A DNA stretch of 64,000 bases from an uncultured Lachnospiraceae bacterium (GTDB lineage Bacteria > Bacillota_A > Clostridia > Lachnospirales > Lachnospiraceae), in the NCBI GenBank assembly GCA_910577835.1, contig CAJTOU010000002.1:83185-147184 (forward strand), written 5' to 3'. Under the pieces are notes generated by a model. That model was not told the DNA's origin, did not search any database, and worked only from the letters and a program-made list of their open reading frames with translations. This document shows positions 32,684 to 42,459 of this stretch, in pieces; positions within the stretch are counted from its first letter, which is position 1; each line of letters opens with the position of its first letter. The position numbers were made by a program, and so were the translations under genes.

Positions 32684-34291
32684 CTATCTTTTTTCATGCT
32701 CCACAGCCGCCCGCACAAATCCCTTAAACAAAGGATGTGGTCGATTTGGTCTTGACTTTAACTCCGGATGTGCCTGTGTGGCCACAAACCATGGATGTTC
32801 TTCAATCTCTATCATTTCCACAATTCTTCCGTCTGGTGAAATCCCTGATAACTTTACTCCATGTTCTGTCAGTACATTCCGGTAATCATTGTTTACCTCG
32901 TAGCGATGTCTGTGACGTTCATGAATTGTCTCTTCTCCATATACCTCGTATGCTTTTGAAGTTTTATCAAGTACACAGGGATAAGAACCAAGCCTTAACG
33001 TTCCGCCAATATCTTCAATTCCATCCTGGTCCGGCATAAGATGAATAACAGGGTGTGTAGTCTGCGGGTTTAGCTCTACACTGTGTGCATCTTCATATCC
33101 AAGTACATTTCTTGCATATTCCACAATAGAAAGCTGCATTCCAAGACACAGTCCGAGAAATGGAATCCTGTTTTCTCTTGCATACTTAATCGCAATAATC
33201 TTTCCGTTAATTCCTCTGTCGCCGAATCCACCCGGAACTAAAATTCCAGTAACATCTGAAAGAATCTCATGGACATTTTCTTCTGTCACAGTTTCAGAAT
33301 CCACCCATTTAATATGAACCTCTGCATTATTTGCAATTCCTGCATGTTTTAATGCCTCTACAACACTGATATATGCATCATGCAAAGAAATATATTTTCC
33401 GACCAGCGCGATATCTACTGTTTTTTTCAGATTTTTGGCTCTGTTTACCATATCTGTCCATTCATTCAAATCCGGTTTTGGACATTCCAGATTCAGACAT
33501 TCACATGCAACCTCTGCCAGATGTTCTTTCTCCATGGCAAGAGGCGCTTCATACAAAACTTCCACGTCGAGATTTTGCAGCACATGTTCGCTTGGAACAT
33601 TACAGAACAGAGCAATCTTGTCCTTTAAATGCTTTGTAATCGGAAGCTCGGAGCGGCATACAATAATATCCGGCTGAATTCCCATTCCCTGAAGCTCTTT
33701 TACGCTTGCCTGTGTAGGTTTTGTCTTCATTTCGCCGGAGGAGCGCAGATATGGAATCAGTGTCACATGAATCAGAATCGCATTTTCATGTCCCACATCA
33801 TGCTGAAATTGTCGAATTGATTCAAGAAACGGCTGGCTTTCAATGTCTCCCACCGTACCACCAACCTCGATAATGGCAATTTCTGTCTCTTTTGTGGAAT
33901 AATTTCTGTGAAATCTGCTCTTAATTTCATTCGTAATATGCGGGATTACCTGAACGGTTCCCCCTCCAAAATCTCCACGTCTTTCTTTGTGCAATACCGA
34001 CCAGTAAATTTTTCCGGTGGTCACATTGGAATTTTTCGTCAGGCTTTCATCAATAAATCTTTCATAATGCCCAAGGTCAAGGTCTGTTTCAGCGCCATCA
34101 TCTGTGACGAATACTTCTCCATGCTGAATCGGGTTCATTGTACCCGGGTCAATGTTAATATATGGGTCAAACTTCTGCATGGTAACTTTATAGCCGCGGG
34201 CTTTCAATAAACGTCCAAGCGATGCTGCTGTAATGCCTTTTCCAAGACCCGAAACAACACCGCCTGTGACAAATACATATTTTACTGGCAT
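32684..34291 (-). CDS. pyrG: CTP synthase
   Basis: A 535-residue enzyme that aminates UTP to CTP with glutamine. The N-terminal synthetase begins KYVFVTGGVVSGLGKGI (phosphate loop) and has IDPGTMNPIQHGEVFV; the C-terminal glutamine amidotransferase has LVPGGFGDRG, the nucleophile loop FLGLCLGMQ and the final His/Glu (ATQAHPEL). All parts are full length. ATG preceded by AGGAGG. It ends at the shared hairpin. The leader lacks a clear G-rich attenuator of the B. subtilis pyrG type. Confidence 0.97.
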   Translation of the reverse strand: MPVKYVFVTGGVVSGLGKGITAASLGRLLKARGYKVTMQKFDPYINIDPGTMNPIQHGEVFVTDDGAETDLDLGHYERFIDESLTKNSNVTTGKIYWSVLHKERRGDFGGGTVQVIPHITNEIKSRFHRNYSTKETEIAIIEVGGTVGDIESQPFLESIRQFQHDVGHENAILIHVTLIPYLRSSGEMKTKPTQASVKELQGMGIQPDIIVCRSELPITKHLKDKIALFCNVPSEHVLQNLDVEVLYEAPLAMEKEHLAEVACECLNLECPKPDLNEWTDMVNRAKNLKKTVDIALVGKYISLHDAYISVVEALKHAGIANNAEVHIKWVDSETVTEENVHEILSDVTGILVPGGFGDRGINGKIIAIKYARENRIPFLGLCLGMQLSIVEYARNVLGYEDAHSVELNPQTTHPVIHLMPDQDGIEDIGGTLRLGSYPCVLDKTSKAYEVYGEETIHERHRHRYEVNNDYRNVLTEHGVKLSGISPDGRIVEMIEIEEHPWFVATQAHPELKSRPNRPHPLFKGFVRAAVEHEKR

Positions 34292-34365
34292 TTTAAATCC
34301 TCCTCATGTAAAAATCAAACTAAGTAATCTGCGCACCAATAGACAAGGCTGTCTTTTAAAGTTTT

Positions 34366-34394
34366 ATTATACAACTGAAACCAGAATTCGCCAA
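34366..34394 (-). promoter_or_regulatory. pyrG promoter
   Basis: On the minus strand: -35 TTGGCG, 17-base spacer, -10 TATAAT, about 75 bases before the pyrG ATG. The rest of 34292-34588 is A/T-rich and holds the leader of the C39-like protease on the plus strand; I see no gene in it. Confidence 0.6.
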
Positions 34395-34588
34395 TAGGAA
34401 AATTGTACAAAATTTTGCTTTTTAATAGGAAATTTGCGAATTTTATGTAAAGATAGAAAAATCGTAAGAATTTATAAGAAAAACATAAGAAAAGTTTTAG
34501 AGAAAAAATAAAAAACGAAAAAATTTTTCATGTAAAATAGATTTATGTGCAATACTAATTCTTAATAAGAACAAAAGGAGATTATATT

Positions 34589-35452
34589 ATGGAACATTAT
34601 GCAGAAAACAGAAAAATATATTTAGATAAAAGCAGAAGAATAGCAGGGATAAACAGAAAAAAACGAATTCGCAGAAGAAAAAGAATATTAAAATCGGTAC
34701 TGTTTTTCTGTGTGGCAGCACTTGGAATCTGTTGTTATCTTATATGGCGTCAGCCGGAAAATATTCATACAAGTGTGCTTCCGTCTAAAACTTCCAATAC
34801 TGCCTTGTCAGAAAATAAAAAAACAGATAATTTTTATATGAATTATCCTGAAGAAATTCGGGAGCTGTTGGAAAAAAATCCCGAAGCAGAGGATTTTGCC
34901 ATAGGTTATGCCGAGAGAGATTCTTATATCAATAAACCAATTGATTTAAGCAAAGATTATACAGCAGGTGAGGTTCCGCTTCTTATGCAGTGGGACAGAC
35001 GGTGGGGGTATGACAGCTATGGCGATGATATGATAGGCATTGCCGGCTGCGGACCTACCTGTCTTTCTATGGCATATATTTATCTGACTGGAGATACAGA
35101 TAAAAATCCAAGGGTAATGGCGGAATTTGCATATGAAAATGGATATTATACTTCCGCCGGAACACTGTGGAGTCTTTGGAAAGAAGGCGTATCAAAGCTT
35201 GGGCTGTCAGGGGAGGAAATTTCATTAAATGAAAAAACTATGAAGAATTGTCTTGACAAAGGAAAGATAATTATTTGCAGTATGTCGCCGGGAGATTTTA
35301 CAACAGAAGGGCATTTTATACTGATTCACGGATATGGCAAAAATGGATTTTATGTCAATGACCCAAATAGACATTCTACCAGTGAAAAAACATGGAGCTT
35401 TGACAGATTGAAAAAACAGATAAAATGTTTGTGGGCATTATCAGAGGGATAG
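34589..35452 (+). CDS. Membrane-anchored C39-like cysteine peptidase
   Basis: A 287-residue protein with a strongly basic N-terminus (RKKRIRRRKRIL), one TM helix (about 37-53), a Ser/Thr linker and an extracellular C39_2 papain-like domain. The catalytic Cys is at AGCGPTCLSM, the His at GHFILIHGYG and the Asp/Asn at YVNDPNRH. Proteins of this type trim cell-surface or secreted peptides; the substrate is unknown. AAAAGGAG lies well placed before the ATG. It stands alone between pyrG and ftsH. Confidence 0.88.
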   Translation: MEHYAENRKIYLDKSRRIAGINRKKRIRRRKRILKSVLFFCVAALGICCYLIWRQPENIHTSVLPSKTSNTALSENKKTDNFYMNYPEEIRELLEKNPEAEDFAIGYAERDSYINKPIDLSKDYTAGEVPLLMQWDRRWGYDSYGDDMIGIAGCGPTCLSMAYIYLTGDTDKNPRVMAEFAYENGYYTSAGTLWSLWKEGVSKLGLSGEEISLNEKTMKNCLDKGKIIICSMSPGDFTTEGHFILIHGYGKNGFYVNDPNRHSTSEKTWSFDRLKKQIKCLWALSEG

Positions 35453-35563
35453 AAATATTATAAGGAAAAAACTAAAAAATTTATACAATTAACAAAAAAA
35501 TCACAATATGATTGTTGATTTCTGTCCAAACTAACAGTATACTATTATAGATAAATTATTTCT

Positions 35564-35594
35564 ATATTATACGAAAACAGAATACGTATAATAT
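35564..35594 (+). promoter_or_regulatory. Perfect 10-bp inverted repeat upstream of ftsH
   Basis: ATATTATACG and CGTATAATAT flank an 11-base spacer, ending 46 bases before the ftsH ATG. It lies in the promoter/leader region (the right arm contains a TATAAT-like box) and looks like an operator. It is not the CIRCE element nor a CtsR heptad, the known ftsH/heat-shock sites. Confidence 0.4.
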
Positions 35595-35640
35595 GATAGA
35601 ACAAAATTAGAAATAAAATCTATTACGGAAAGAGGACAGA

Positions 35641-37587
35641 ATGGAAAATAATGAAAACAGACCGTCAAACGGCGGTAATAAGAAAAATGAAGACAACAAG
35701 AAGAAGCAAAGGCTGATTACGTTTGGAATAGCAGCGCTTATTACCCTTCTTCTTGTTACTATGTTCAGCTCAGTAGTGCAGAGCTCTTCAAGAAAAGAAA
35801 TCAAATACAGTGAATTTTTGGAAATGCTTGAAGATAAAGAAGTAGACGAGGTCCAGATTACAAACAGCGGAACGATTCTGATTTATCCAAAGGAGAAAAA
35901 ATATACACTGGTGGGTGAAAAGTTTGCCTATTGGACTATGGCGTTAAGCGCTGAAAAGCTGCAGGAGGAACTGGAAGATTCAGAGGTAGACTGGAAGGTG
36001 AATGATGAGAGCACAAATTCCATGATTATGGAATTTATTGTATCATGGATACTTCCGTTTGTTCTTATCTATTTTATTATGGGATTTTTCTTAAGACGAA
36101 TGACCGGCGGCATGGGCGGCGGTGGAATTATGGGTGTCGGAAAGTCCAATGCTAAAATGTATGAGCAAAAGAAAACCGGTGTAACCTTCCGTGATGTAGC
36201 GGGACAGGAAGAGGCAAAGGAGTCTTTAAAGGAAATTGTTGATTTTCTTCATAATCCGGGAAAATATGCCAAAATCGGCGCGAAGCTTCCAAAGGGTGCG
36301 CTTCTTGTAGGACCTCCGGGAACCGGTAAGACATTGCTTGCAAAGGCGGTTGCCGGTGAGGCGGGAGTGCCGTTTTTCTCACTGTCCGGTTCGGATTTTG
36401 TGGAAATGTTTGTGGGTGTCGGCGCATCGAGAGTAAGAGATTTATTCAAGCAGGCGCAGCAGGCGGCACCATGTATTATATTTATTGATGAGATTGATGC
36501 TATTGGTAAAAGCAGAGATTCGAGATATGGCGGTGGAAATGATGAGAGAGAGCAGACGTTAAATCAGCTTCTTTCAGAGATGGACGGCTTTGATTCGTCG
36601 AAGGGACTTATTATTCTGGCGGCAACAAACCGGCCGGATGTGCTGGATAAGGCGCTGCTTCGTCCGGGGCGTTTTGACAGAAGAATTATTGTTGATAAGC
36701 CGGATATGAAAGGGCGTAAGGATACTCTCCGGGTACATTCCAAGGATGTTATGATGGATGAAACTGTTGATTTGGAAGAGATTGCGCTTGCTACTTCCGG
36801 TGCCGTGGGTTCAGACCTTGCAAATATGGTGAATGAGGCTGCGATTAATGCGGTGAAGAATGGAAGACAGGCGATTTCACAGGCAGATTTGTTAGAAGCC
36901 GTGGAAGTCGTGATTGCAGGTAAGGAAAAGAAAGACAGGATTTTAAGCGAGGTTGAGAAAAAGACAGTTGCTTATCATGAGGTTGGTCATGCCTTGATTA
37001 CAGCGCTGGAGAAAAAGACGGAGCCTGTGCAGAAAATTACGATTGTACCAAGGACTATGGGGTCTTTGGGGTATGTTATGCAGGTGCCGGAGGAAGAGAA
37101 ATATCTGATGTCCAAGGATGAGTTGCTTGCTCGTATTGTTACGCTGCTTGGCGGGCGCGCGGCGGAGGAGCTTGTGTTTGAGACGGTGACTACGGGGGCT
37201 TCAAATGATATGGAAAAGGCAACAGATTTGGCAAGGGCGATGATTACCCAGTATGGAATGTCGGAGAAGTTCGGGCTGATGTGTCTGGAAAAGGAGCAGG
37301 ATACCTATTTGTCGGGAAGAACGGTGTTGAATTGTTCGGACAGTACGTATTCGGAAGTAGATGCGGAAGTGAAGGAGCTGCTTAGAAGCTGCTATGAAAA
37401 GGCGAAGAAACTGCTGGCGGAAAATCGTGAGGCGATGGACAGGATTGCGATGTATTTGTTTAAAAAAGAGAATATTTCGGGAAAGCAGTTTATGGCGTTG
37501 TTTGAGAACAGAGACCCAGAAGGAGGAGATGGAGAGCATAAGGGGGAGGAAATGGAAATTGAAAAGAAAGAAGAAATAGAAGAATAA
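35641..37587 (+). CDS. ftsH: ATP-dependent zinc metalloprotease FtsH
   Basis: A 648-residue inner-membrane AAA+ protease that degrades misfolded membrane and short-lived proteins. Two TM helices flank a small outside domain (about 24-42 and 128-148). The AAA module has VGPPGTGKTLL, the Walker B IIFIDEIDAIG, and the SRH LRPGRFDRRI; the protease has the zinc site YHEVGHALI (HEVGH for the usual HEAGH) and a downstream Asp/Glu. The C-terminus is a charged low-complexity tail. A clear ribosome site and a strong terminator enclose it. The Ala-to-Val change in the zinc motif should be tolerated. Confidence 0.96.
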   Translation: MENNENRPSNGGNKKNEDNKKKQRLITFGIAALITLLLVTMFSSVVQSSSRKEIKYSEFLEMLEDKEVDEVQITNSGTILIYPKEKKYTLVGEKFAYWTMALSAEKLQEELEDSEVDWKVNDESTNSMIMEFIVSWILPFVLIYFIMGFFLRRMTGGMGGGGIMGVGKSNAKMYEQKKTGVTFRDVAGQEEAKESLKEIVDFLHNPGKYAKIGAKLPKGALLVGPPGTGKTLLAKAVAGEAGVPFFSLSGSDFVEMFVGVGASRVRDLFKQAQQAAPCIIFIDEIDAIGKSRDSRYGGGNDEREQTLNQLLSEMDGFDSSKGLIILAATNRPDVLDKALLRPGRFDRRIIVDKPDMKGRKDTLRVHSKDVMMDETVDLEEIALATSGAVGSDLANMVNEAAINAVKNGRQAISQADLLEAVEVVIAGKEKKDRILSEVEKKTVAYHEVGHALITALEKKTEPVQKITIVPRTMGSLGYVMQVPEEEKYLMSKDELLARIVTLLGGRAAEELVFETVTTGASNDMEKATDLARAMITQYGMSEKFGLMCLEKEQDTYLSGRTVLNCSDSTYSEVDAEVKELLRSCYEKAKKLLAENREAMDRIAMYLFKKENISGKQFMALFENRDPEGGDGEHKGEEMEIEKKEEIEE

Positions 37588-37596
37588 GGTTGGGAG

Positions 37597-37626
37597 AAAA
37601 AAGACTGCAAAAGGCAGTCTTTTTTT
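37597..37626 (+). terminator. Terminator after ftsH
   Basis: AGACTGC and GCAGTCT with a short A-rich loop, preceded by AAAAAA and followed by TTTTTT. Confidence 0.85.
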
Positions 37627-37710
37627 GGTAAAATCTGGAGAAAATATTTTAAAAATTGAAAGAGTGATGTATAATGAATTTATTATTATACAGGAATTGG
37701 AGGAATAAAA

Positions 37711-37832
37711 ATGGATGTAGAGGGATTGTATGAGGGGCTGAATCGACTGGAGAAGAGAGGCGAAATAGGAAATATGTTGATATTTTGAAAAAACATAAGG
37801 TTGATTTGTTAAGAGCCAAGAATTTTGATTGA
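37711..37832 (+). pseudogene. Frameshifted short gene remnant
   Basis: ATG at 37711 has an ideal GGAGG site, but the frame stops after 25 codons (MDVEGLYEGLNRLEKRGEIG...). In the next frame, from 37770, the sequence reads KYVDILKKHKVDLLRAKNFD and a stop, a natural continuation of an acidic/basic helical peptide. A one- or two-base indel near 37768 would join them into about 40 residues. Either a decayed gene or a real 25-residue peptide; the family is not recognised. Confidence 0.35.
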
Positions 37833-37914
37833 TATTATTTACACATTCAGCTATAATATATAATTAAGGAAGAAAACAAAAAGGAGCCGCATTATATGTG
37901 GCATGGTACAAAAA

Positions 37915-38676
37915 ATGAAAAAGTTGTTATCATGGAATGTAAATGGCCTGCGTGCATGTATGCAGAAGGGATTTATGGACTTTTTTGATAAAGAGAATGC
38001 GGATATTTTCTGCATTCAGGAAATAAAGCTTCAGGAAGGACAGATAGACTGGGACAGAGAAGGGTATTATGCGTATTGGAATTATGCTGAGAAAAAAGGG
38101 TATTCGGGAACCGCTGTTTTTACGAAAGAAAAGGCTGTAAATGCAGTTTATGGTATTGGTGTGGAAGAACATGACCATGAAGGCAGAGTCATTACACTGG
38201 AATTTCCTGAATATTATATTGTTACCTGCTATACTCCAAATTCTCAGATAGAGCTGACAAGGCTGGATTATCGTGTAAAGTGGGAAACAGATTTCAGAAA
38301 TTATCTTATAAAACTGAAGAATAAAAAGCCGGTGATTCTGACAGGAGATTTAAATGTAGCTCATAAGGAAATTGATTTGAAAAATCCGAAAACGAATGCA
38401 AAAAGCGCAGGATTTACAGAGGAGGAAAGGGGTGAAATGACCAAGCTTTTGGAGGCTGGGTTTATAGACAGTTATCGGTATTTATATCCTGATATGGAGG
38501 GTCTTTATACATGGTGGTCATACCGCTTTAAGGCCAGAGAGAAAAATAATGGCTGGCGGATAGATTATTTTATTGTATCAGAGGATTTAAAGGACAGATT
38601 GAAGGATGCAAAAATTCATACAGATGTCTTTGGTTCAGACCATTGTCCGGTGGAGCTGGATATAGAGTTAGAATAA
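37915..38676 (+). CDS. xth: Exodeoxyribonuclease III
   Basis: A DNA-repair nuclease (253 residues from ATG at 37915) that cuts at abasic sites and removes 3' blocks. Motifs: LLSWNVNGLRA (Asn), DIFCIQEIKLQE (Glu), ILTGDLNVAHKEID (Asp/Asn), and FGSDHCPVELDI (Asp-His). Length fits ExoIII (about 250-270). The start is uncertain: a Shine-Dalgarno box (AAGGAG) lies 16 bases before the next upstream in-frame ATG at 37903 and 28 before 37915; I use 37915 because the family begins MKKLLSWN. No good ribosome site at normal spacing. Confidence 0.93.
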   Translation: MKKLLSWNVNGLRACMQKGFMDFFDKENADIFCIQEIKLQEGQIDWDREGYYAYWNYAEKKGYSGTAVFTKEKAVNAVYGIGVEEHDHEGRVITLEFPEYYIVTCYTPNSQIELTRLDYRVKWETDFRNYLIKLKNKKPVILTGDLNVAHKEIDLKNPKTNAKSAGFTEEERGEMTKLLEAGFIDSYRYLYPDMEGLYTWWSYRFKAREKNNGWRIDYFIVSEDLKDRLKDAKIHTDVFGSDHCPVELDIELE

Positions 38677-38677
38677 A

Positions 38678-38744
38678 GTGCCTGCGGCACCATAAACTTG
38701 CCGGAACCTTCCTGCACTTTGTTCAATCATAACTGTTCTGTAAG
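38678..38744. other. Structured intergenic sequence of unknown role
   Basis: Stems GTGCC-TGC-GGCAC (38678-38690) and CTGTTCT-GTA-AGAGCAG (about 38728-38744) lie in a G/C-richer patch between exonuclease III and the GH51 gene. Neither has a T-run. No promoter or gene was seen in 38677-38892. It may be an RNA fold, a repeat shared elsewhere in the genome, or the end of a lost gene. Confidence 0.2.
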
Positions 38745-38892
38745 AGCAGCGTTACAAGAGGAGTGAAACTGTTTTATGTAAAATAAAAAGCAGAATATAT
38801 CAATTTAAAATAGGATATATCATTGCCAGAAAGCAAAAAATACTTTATAGTATCAAAACATTCAATTTATAATTAAGGAGAATACAAGTATC

Positions 38893-40851
38893 ATGAAAAT
38901 ATCAAGAAAAAACAGTGTTGCCGTATCAAAAGATATGTACGGCTTATTTTTTGAAGATATCAATTACAATCTCGATGGAGGACTGCATGCAGAAATGCTG
39001 GAAAACCGGAATTTTGAAGCAATGTTTGCATATGGAAAAAAAGATAATTTCGGAACGGTATATGACGGAGGGTACGGATGGGAGCTTTATGAAGATGACG
39101 GCTTTGGCTCAACTCTTATTTATATGAATGAAGAGCCTGTTAATTCTGTAAATCCTGACTATATGGTATTTACAGGAAAAGGCAAGGCGCCTTCCTTTAG
39201 AAATAAAGCATATGATGGAATTTATGCAGAGCAGGGCAGAAATTATTTTGTTTCATTTTATGCGAAGGCTTTAGAGGGAAGCAGAACACTTACAGTTTCC
39301 ATTAAAAAATATGGTGAGACTGTGGCAGAGGCAAAAATCACATTAGAGGGAGATAGCTGGAAAAAATATGAGTGTACACTTACTCCTGATAAGTCTGTAA
39401 AGCAGGCTGATTTTGTAGTGACACTGGAGGGACAGGGCAAAGTAGCTTTTGATTATTTTTCCATGATGCCGGATAATGCAGTCTGCAAAGTATTCAGAAA
39501 GGACCTTGCAGAAAAGCTTAAGGCTCTTGCGCCATCATTTTTACGTTTTCCGGGAGGCTGTATTGTAGAGGGAAATACACTGGAAAACAGATATCACTGG
39601 AAGGATACAATTGCACCTGTGGAGGAGCGCAAGTTTAACTGGAGCAGATGGTCGGTTCATAATAATGATGCAAACAGAGCTTATACAGGCGTATATCCAC
39701 ATTATGGACAGACTTATGGTGTGGGCTACTATGAATATTTTACATTTTGTGAATATCTTGAAGCAAAGCCTCTTCCAGTTTTAAGCGTAGGTCTGGCATG
39801 TCAGTATATGTCTACGGAAAAGGTAGATATTGAAAGTGAGGAAATGCAGGAGTATATTCAGGATGCGCTTGATTTAATTGAATTTGCAAACGGCGGTACG
39901 GATACGGAATGGGGCAGAAAAAGAGCAGAGATGGGACATCCTGAACCGTTTGGCCTGGAATATCTGGGTATTGGAAATGAGCAGTGGCAGACAGAAACAG
40001 TAAACTTTTTTGCCAGATATGAAATGTTTGAAAAGGCAATTCATCAAAAGTATCCTGAAATAAAGTTAATCAGCAGCTCAGGACCGGATGTGTGGAGTGA
40101 CAGCTATTACAAGGCATGGGAATGGGCAAGAAAGTCAATTAAGGAAAATGAAAATCTGATGTACGCCATTGATGAGCATTACTATGTAAAACCGGAATGG
40201 ATGTATAAGAACGTTCATTTTTATGATAACTATGACAGAAGCATTAAAGTGTTTGCAGGTGAATATGCATGTCATATTCCTGAAAAAGCAGGGCAGATGA
40301 ATCAGCCGGAGGCAAATACCCTCGGTGCGGCGCTGGCGGAGGCTGCTTTTATGACCGGAATGGAGCGCAATGCAGATGTAATTGCACTTGCCAGCTATGC
40401 ACCGCTTCTTGCAAGAATGAGTTATACACAGTGGTCTCCGAACTTAATCTGGTTTAACGGGGAAAAATCCTTTGTGACACCAAGCTATTATGTGCAGCAG
40501 TTATTCAGTATTTACCGCGGAGTAAAAACATTGTCGGTGGAGACAGGATTTACAGGTGAAGAGGAATTAAAGGAGGCCCTTTATGCAAGTGGAGTAGAAG
40601 ACGAACAGGGCAGAATTATTATAAAGGTGGTTAATGCGCTGGAAGAGGAAAGAGAGATTTCTCTGGAGGGTGAAGACGTCGATATTGCGGATAATGCAGA
40701 ATATACCATGATGTATCTGGCTGGTGACAAGGATGCGTTTAATACTACGGGAGATATGGAGCAGGTTGCGTTACAGGAGACAAAGGGCAGTCTTGCAGAT
40801 AAGAAGATAAAGGTTCCTGCAAACAGCTTTTCTGTAATTATTATCGAATAA
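38893..40851 (+). CDS. GH51 alpha-L-arabinofuranosidase
   Basis: A 652-residue glycoside hydrolase that removes arabinofuranose side chains from arabinoxylan, arabinan or arabinogalactan. The N-terminal strand YGLFFEDINYNLDGGLHAEM is typical for GH51, followed by a carbohydrate-binding-like insert (about 80-200). The TIM-barrel part has the acid/base Glu in GIGNEQW and the nucleophile Glu in VFAGEYAC. A beta-domain closes the C-terminus. No signal peptide, so it is cytosolic and acts on imported oligosaccharides. Operon-like order with the kinase and isomerase that follow (36 and about 100 bases apart) points to pentose catabolism. Confidence 0.92.
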   Translation: MKISRKNSVAVSKDMYGLFFEDINYNLDGGLHAEMLENRNFEAMFAYGKKDNFGTVYDGGYGWELYEDDGFGSTLIYMNEEPVNSVNPDYMVFTGKGKAPSFRNKAYDGIYAEQGRNYFVSFYAKALEGSRTLTVSIKKYGETVAEAKITLEGDSWKKYECTLTPDKSVKQADFVVTLEGQGKVAFDYFSMMPDNAVCKVFRKDLAEKLKALAPSFLRFPGGCIVEGNTLENRYHWKDTIAPVEERKFNWSRWSVHNNDANRAYTGVYPHYGQTYGVGYYEYFTFCEYLEAKPLPVLSVGLACQYMSTEKVDIESEEMQEYIQDALDLIEFANGGTDTEWGRKRAEMGHPEPFGLEYLGIGNEQWQTETVNFFARYEMFEKAIHQKYPEIKLISSSGPDVWSDSYYKAWEWARKSIKENENLMYAIDEHYYVKPEWMYKNVHFYDNYDRSIKVFAGEYACHIPEKAGQMNQPEANTLGAALAEAAFMTGMERNADVIALASYAPLLARMSYTQWSPNLIWFNGEKSFVTPSYYVQQLFSIYRGVKTLSVETGFTGEEELKEALYASGVEDEQGRIIIKVVNALEEEREISLEGEDVDIADNAEYTMMYLAGDKDAFNTTGDMEQVALQETKGSLADKKIKVPANSFSVIIIE

Positions 40852-40887
40852 AGCAGAAAATAAAAGATAGGAAAGACGTGGCAAAAT

Positions 40888-42360
40888 ATGTTTTATGTAG
40901 GAATTGACTTGGGGACTTCCGCTGTAAAATTACTGCTGATGGACAGCGAAGGTATGGTGAAAAACATTGTTTCCAAAGAGTATCCGCTGTATTTTCCAAA
41001 TTCCGGCTGGTCAGAACAGAAACCGGAGGACTGGTATATCAATACGATTGAGGGAATCAGGGAACTGTTAAAGGACTTTGACAGAAGTAAAGTAGCGGGA
41101 ATCAGCTTTGGAGGACAGATGCATGGTCTTGTTATGCTTGATGAGCAGGATAGAGTGATTCGTCCTGCAATTCTCTGGAATGATAATCGTACTGTAAAGG
41201 AAAATGATTATCTGAATGATACAGTCGGCAAAGAAGCACTTTCTGACTATACTGCGAATATATCTTTTACCGGATTTACAGCTCCTAAGCTTTTATGGGT
41301 GGCAGAGCACGAGCCGGAGAATTTTGCAAAAATTAAAAAAATCATGCTTCCAAAGGATTATCTGGTATATAAAATGACAGGCATACATGCAACAGATGTC
41401 TCCGATGCCTCCGGTATGCTGCTTCTGGATGTGAAAAACCGCCGCTGGTCAGATAAGATGTGTCAGATATGTGGTATTTCCTCTGATGTGCTTCCAAAGC
41501 TTTATGAGAGCTATGAGTGTGTTGGAGAGCTTACCAGAGAAACAGCGGATATGTTGGGAGTGCCAAAAGGAGTAAAGGTGGCAGCAGGAGCTGGAGATAA
41601 TGCCGCTGCCGCTGTGGGAGTCGGCGCCGTAGGCGCTGGAAGCTGTAATATTTCACTTGGAACCAGCGGAACAATCTTTATTCCTTCTGATATGTTCTGC
41701 GTAGATAAAAATAATGCTTTGCATGCTTTTTGCGATGCCAGCGGAGCATATCATCTTATGGGCTGTATGCTCAGTGCGGCATCATGCAATAAGTGGTGGA
41801 TGGAGGATATTCTGGGAACTCGTGAATATTCTGCGGAACAGGAAAAGATTAAAAATCTGGGAGAGAATCATGTATATTTTCTTCCGTACCTTATGGGAGA
41901 GCGCTCGCCGTACAATCATCCGAATGCAAGGGGCACCTTTATCGGCATGACGTTAGATACGGCAAGGCAGGATATGACACTGGCAGTTTTAGAGGGCGTG
42001 GCGTTTGCACTCAGAGATTCTCTTGAGGTGGCAAGGCGTCTTAACATTGATATTCAGAGAAGTAAAATCTGCGGAGGCGGAGCAAAGAGTCCACTGTGGA
42101 AAAGAGTGATTGCAAATACATTAAATATTCAGATAGATGTGCCACAGACAGAAGAAGGACCGTCAATGGGCGCAGCAATGCTGGCGGCTGTTGCCTGCGG
42201 GGAATTTGATTCAGTTTCACAGGCAGTGGAAAAAATCGTAAGTATTCGAGATACAGTGCAGCCGGAGAAAGAGCTCGTAGAAAAATATGAACAGCGTTAT
42301 CAGAAATTTAAGAATATTTACCCTGCATGCAGAGAGCTTTTTGATAAAATTGTTGAGTGA
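40888..42360 (+). CDS. xylB: FGGY-family pentulose kinase, xylulokinase-like
   Basis: A 490-residue sugar kinase. Begins FYVGIDLGTSAVKLLLMD (phosphate loop) and has GISFGGQMHGLV, the substrate Asp region WNDNRT, and the nucleotide-binding GAGDNAAAAVGVG and SLGTSGTIF. The motif pattern favours D-xylulose (XylB). In this operon, after an arabinofuranosidase and before an arabinose/fucose-type isomerase, L-ribulose could be the real substrate instead. The product would enter the pentose phosphate route. Full length, no oddity seen. Confidence 0.88.
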   Translation: MFYVGIDLGTSAVKLLLMDSEGMVKNIVSKEYPLYFPNSGWSEQKPEDWYINTIEGIRELLKDFDRSKVAGISFGGQMHGLVMLDEQDRVIRPAILWNDNRTVKENDYLNDTVGKEALSDYTANISFTGFTAPKLLWVAEHEPENFAKIKKIMLPKDYLVYKMTGIHATDVSDASGMLLLDVKNRRWSDKMCQICGISSDVLPKLYESYECVGELTRETADMLGVPKGVKVAAGAGDNAAAAVGVGAVGAGSCNISLGTSGTIFIPSDMFCVDKNNALHAFCDASGAYHLMGCMLSAASCNKWWMEDILGTREYSAEQEKIKNLGENHVYFLPYLMGERSPYNHPNARGTFIGMTLDTARQDMTLAVLEGVAFALRDSLEVARRLNIDIQRSKICGGGAKSPLWKRVIANTLNIQIDVPQTEEGPSMGAAMLAAVACGEFDSVSQAVEKIVSIRDTVQPEKELVEKYEQRYQKFKNIYPACRELFDKIVE

Positions 42361-42459
42361 GAAAAAATATGCAGATGTTTTTTATCTGTACTTTAAATAG
42401 GAGCAAAATATGAAATATAAAAGTATTTTGCTTATATTTGGAAAGGAATGGTGGAATTT

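Noticed and set aside
34292..34365. pyrG leader attenuator of the G-addition type
   Set aside because: The likely transcript start is A-rich, and the only stem (AGACA/TGTCT) has no T-run.
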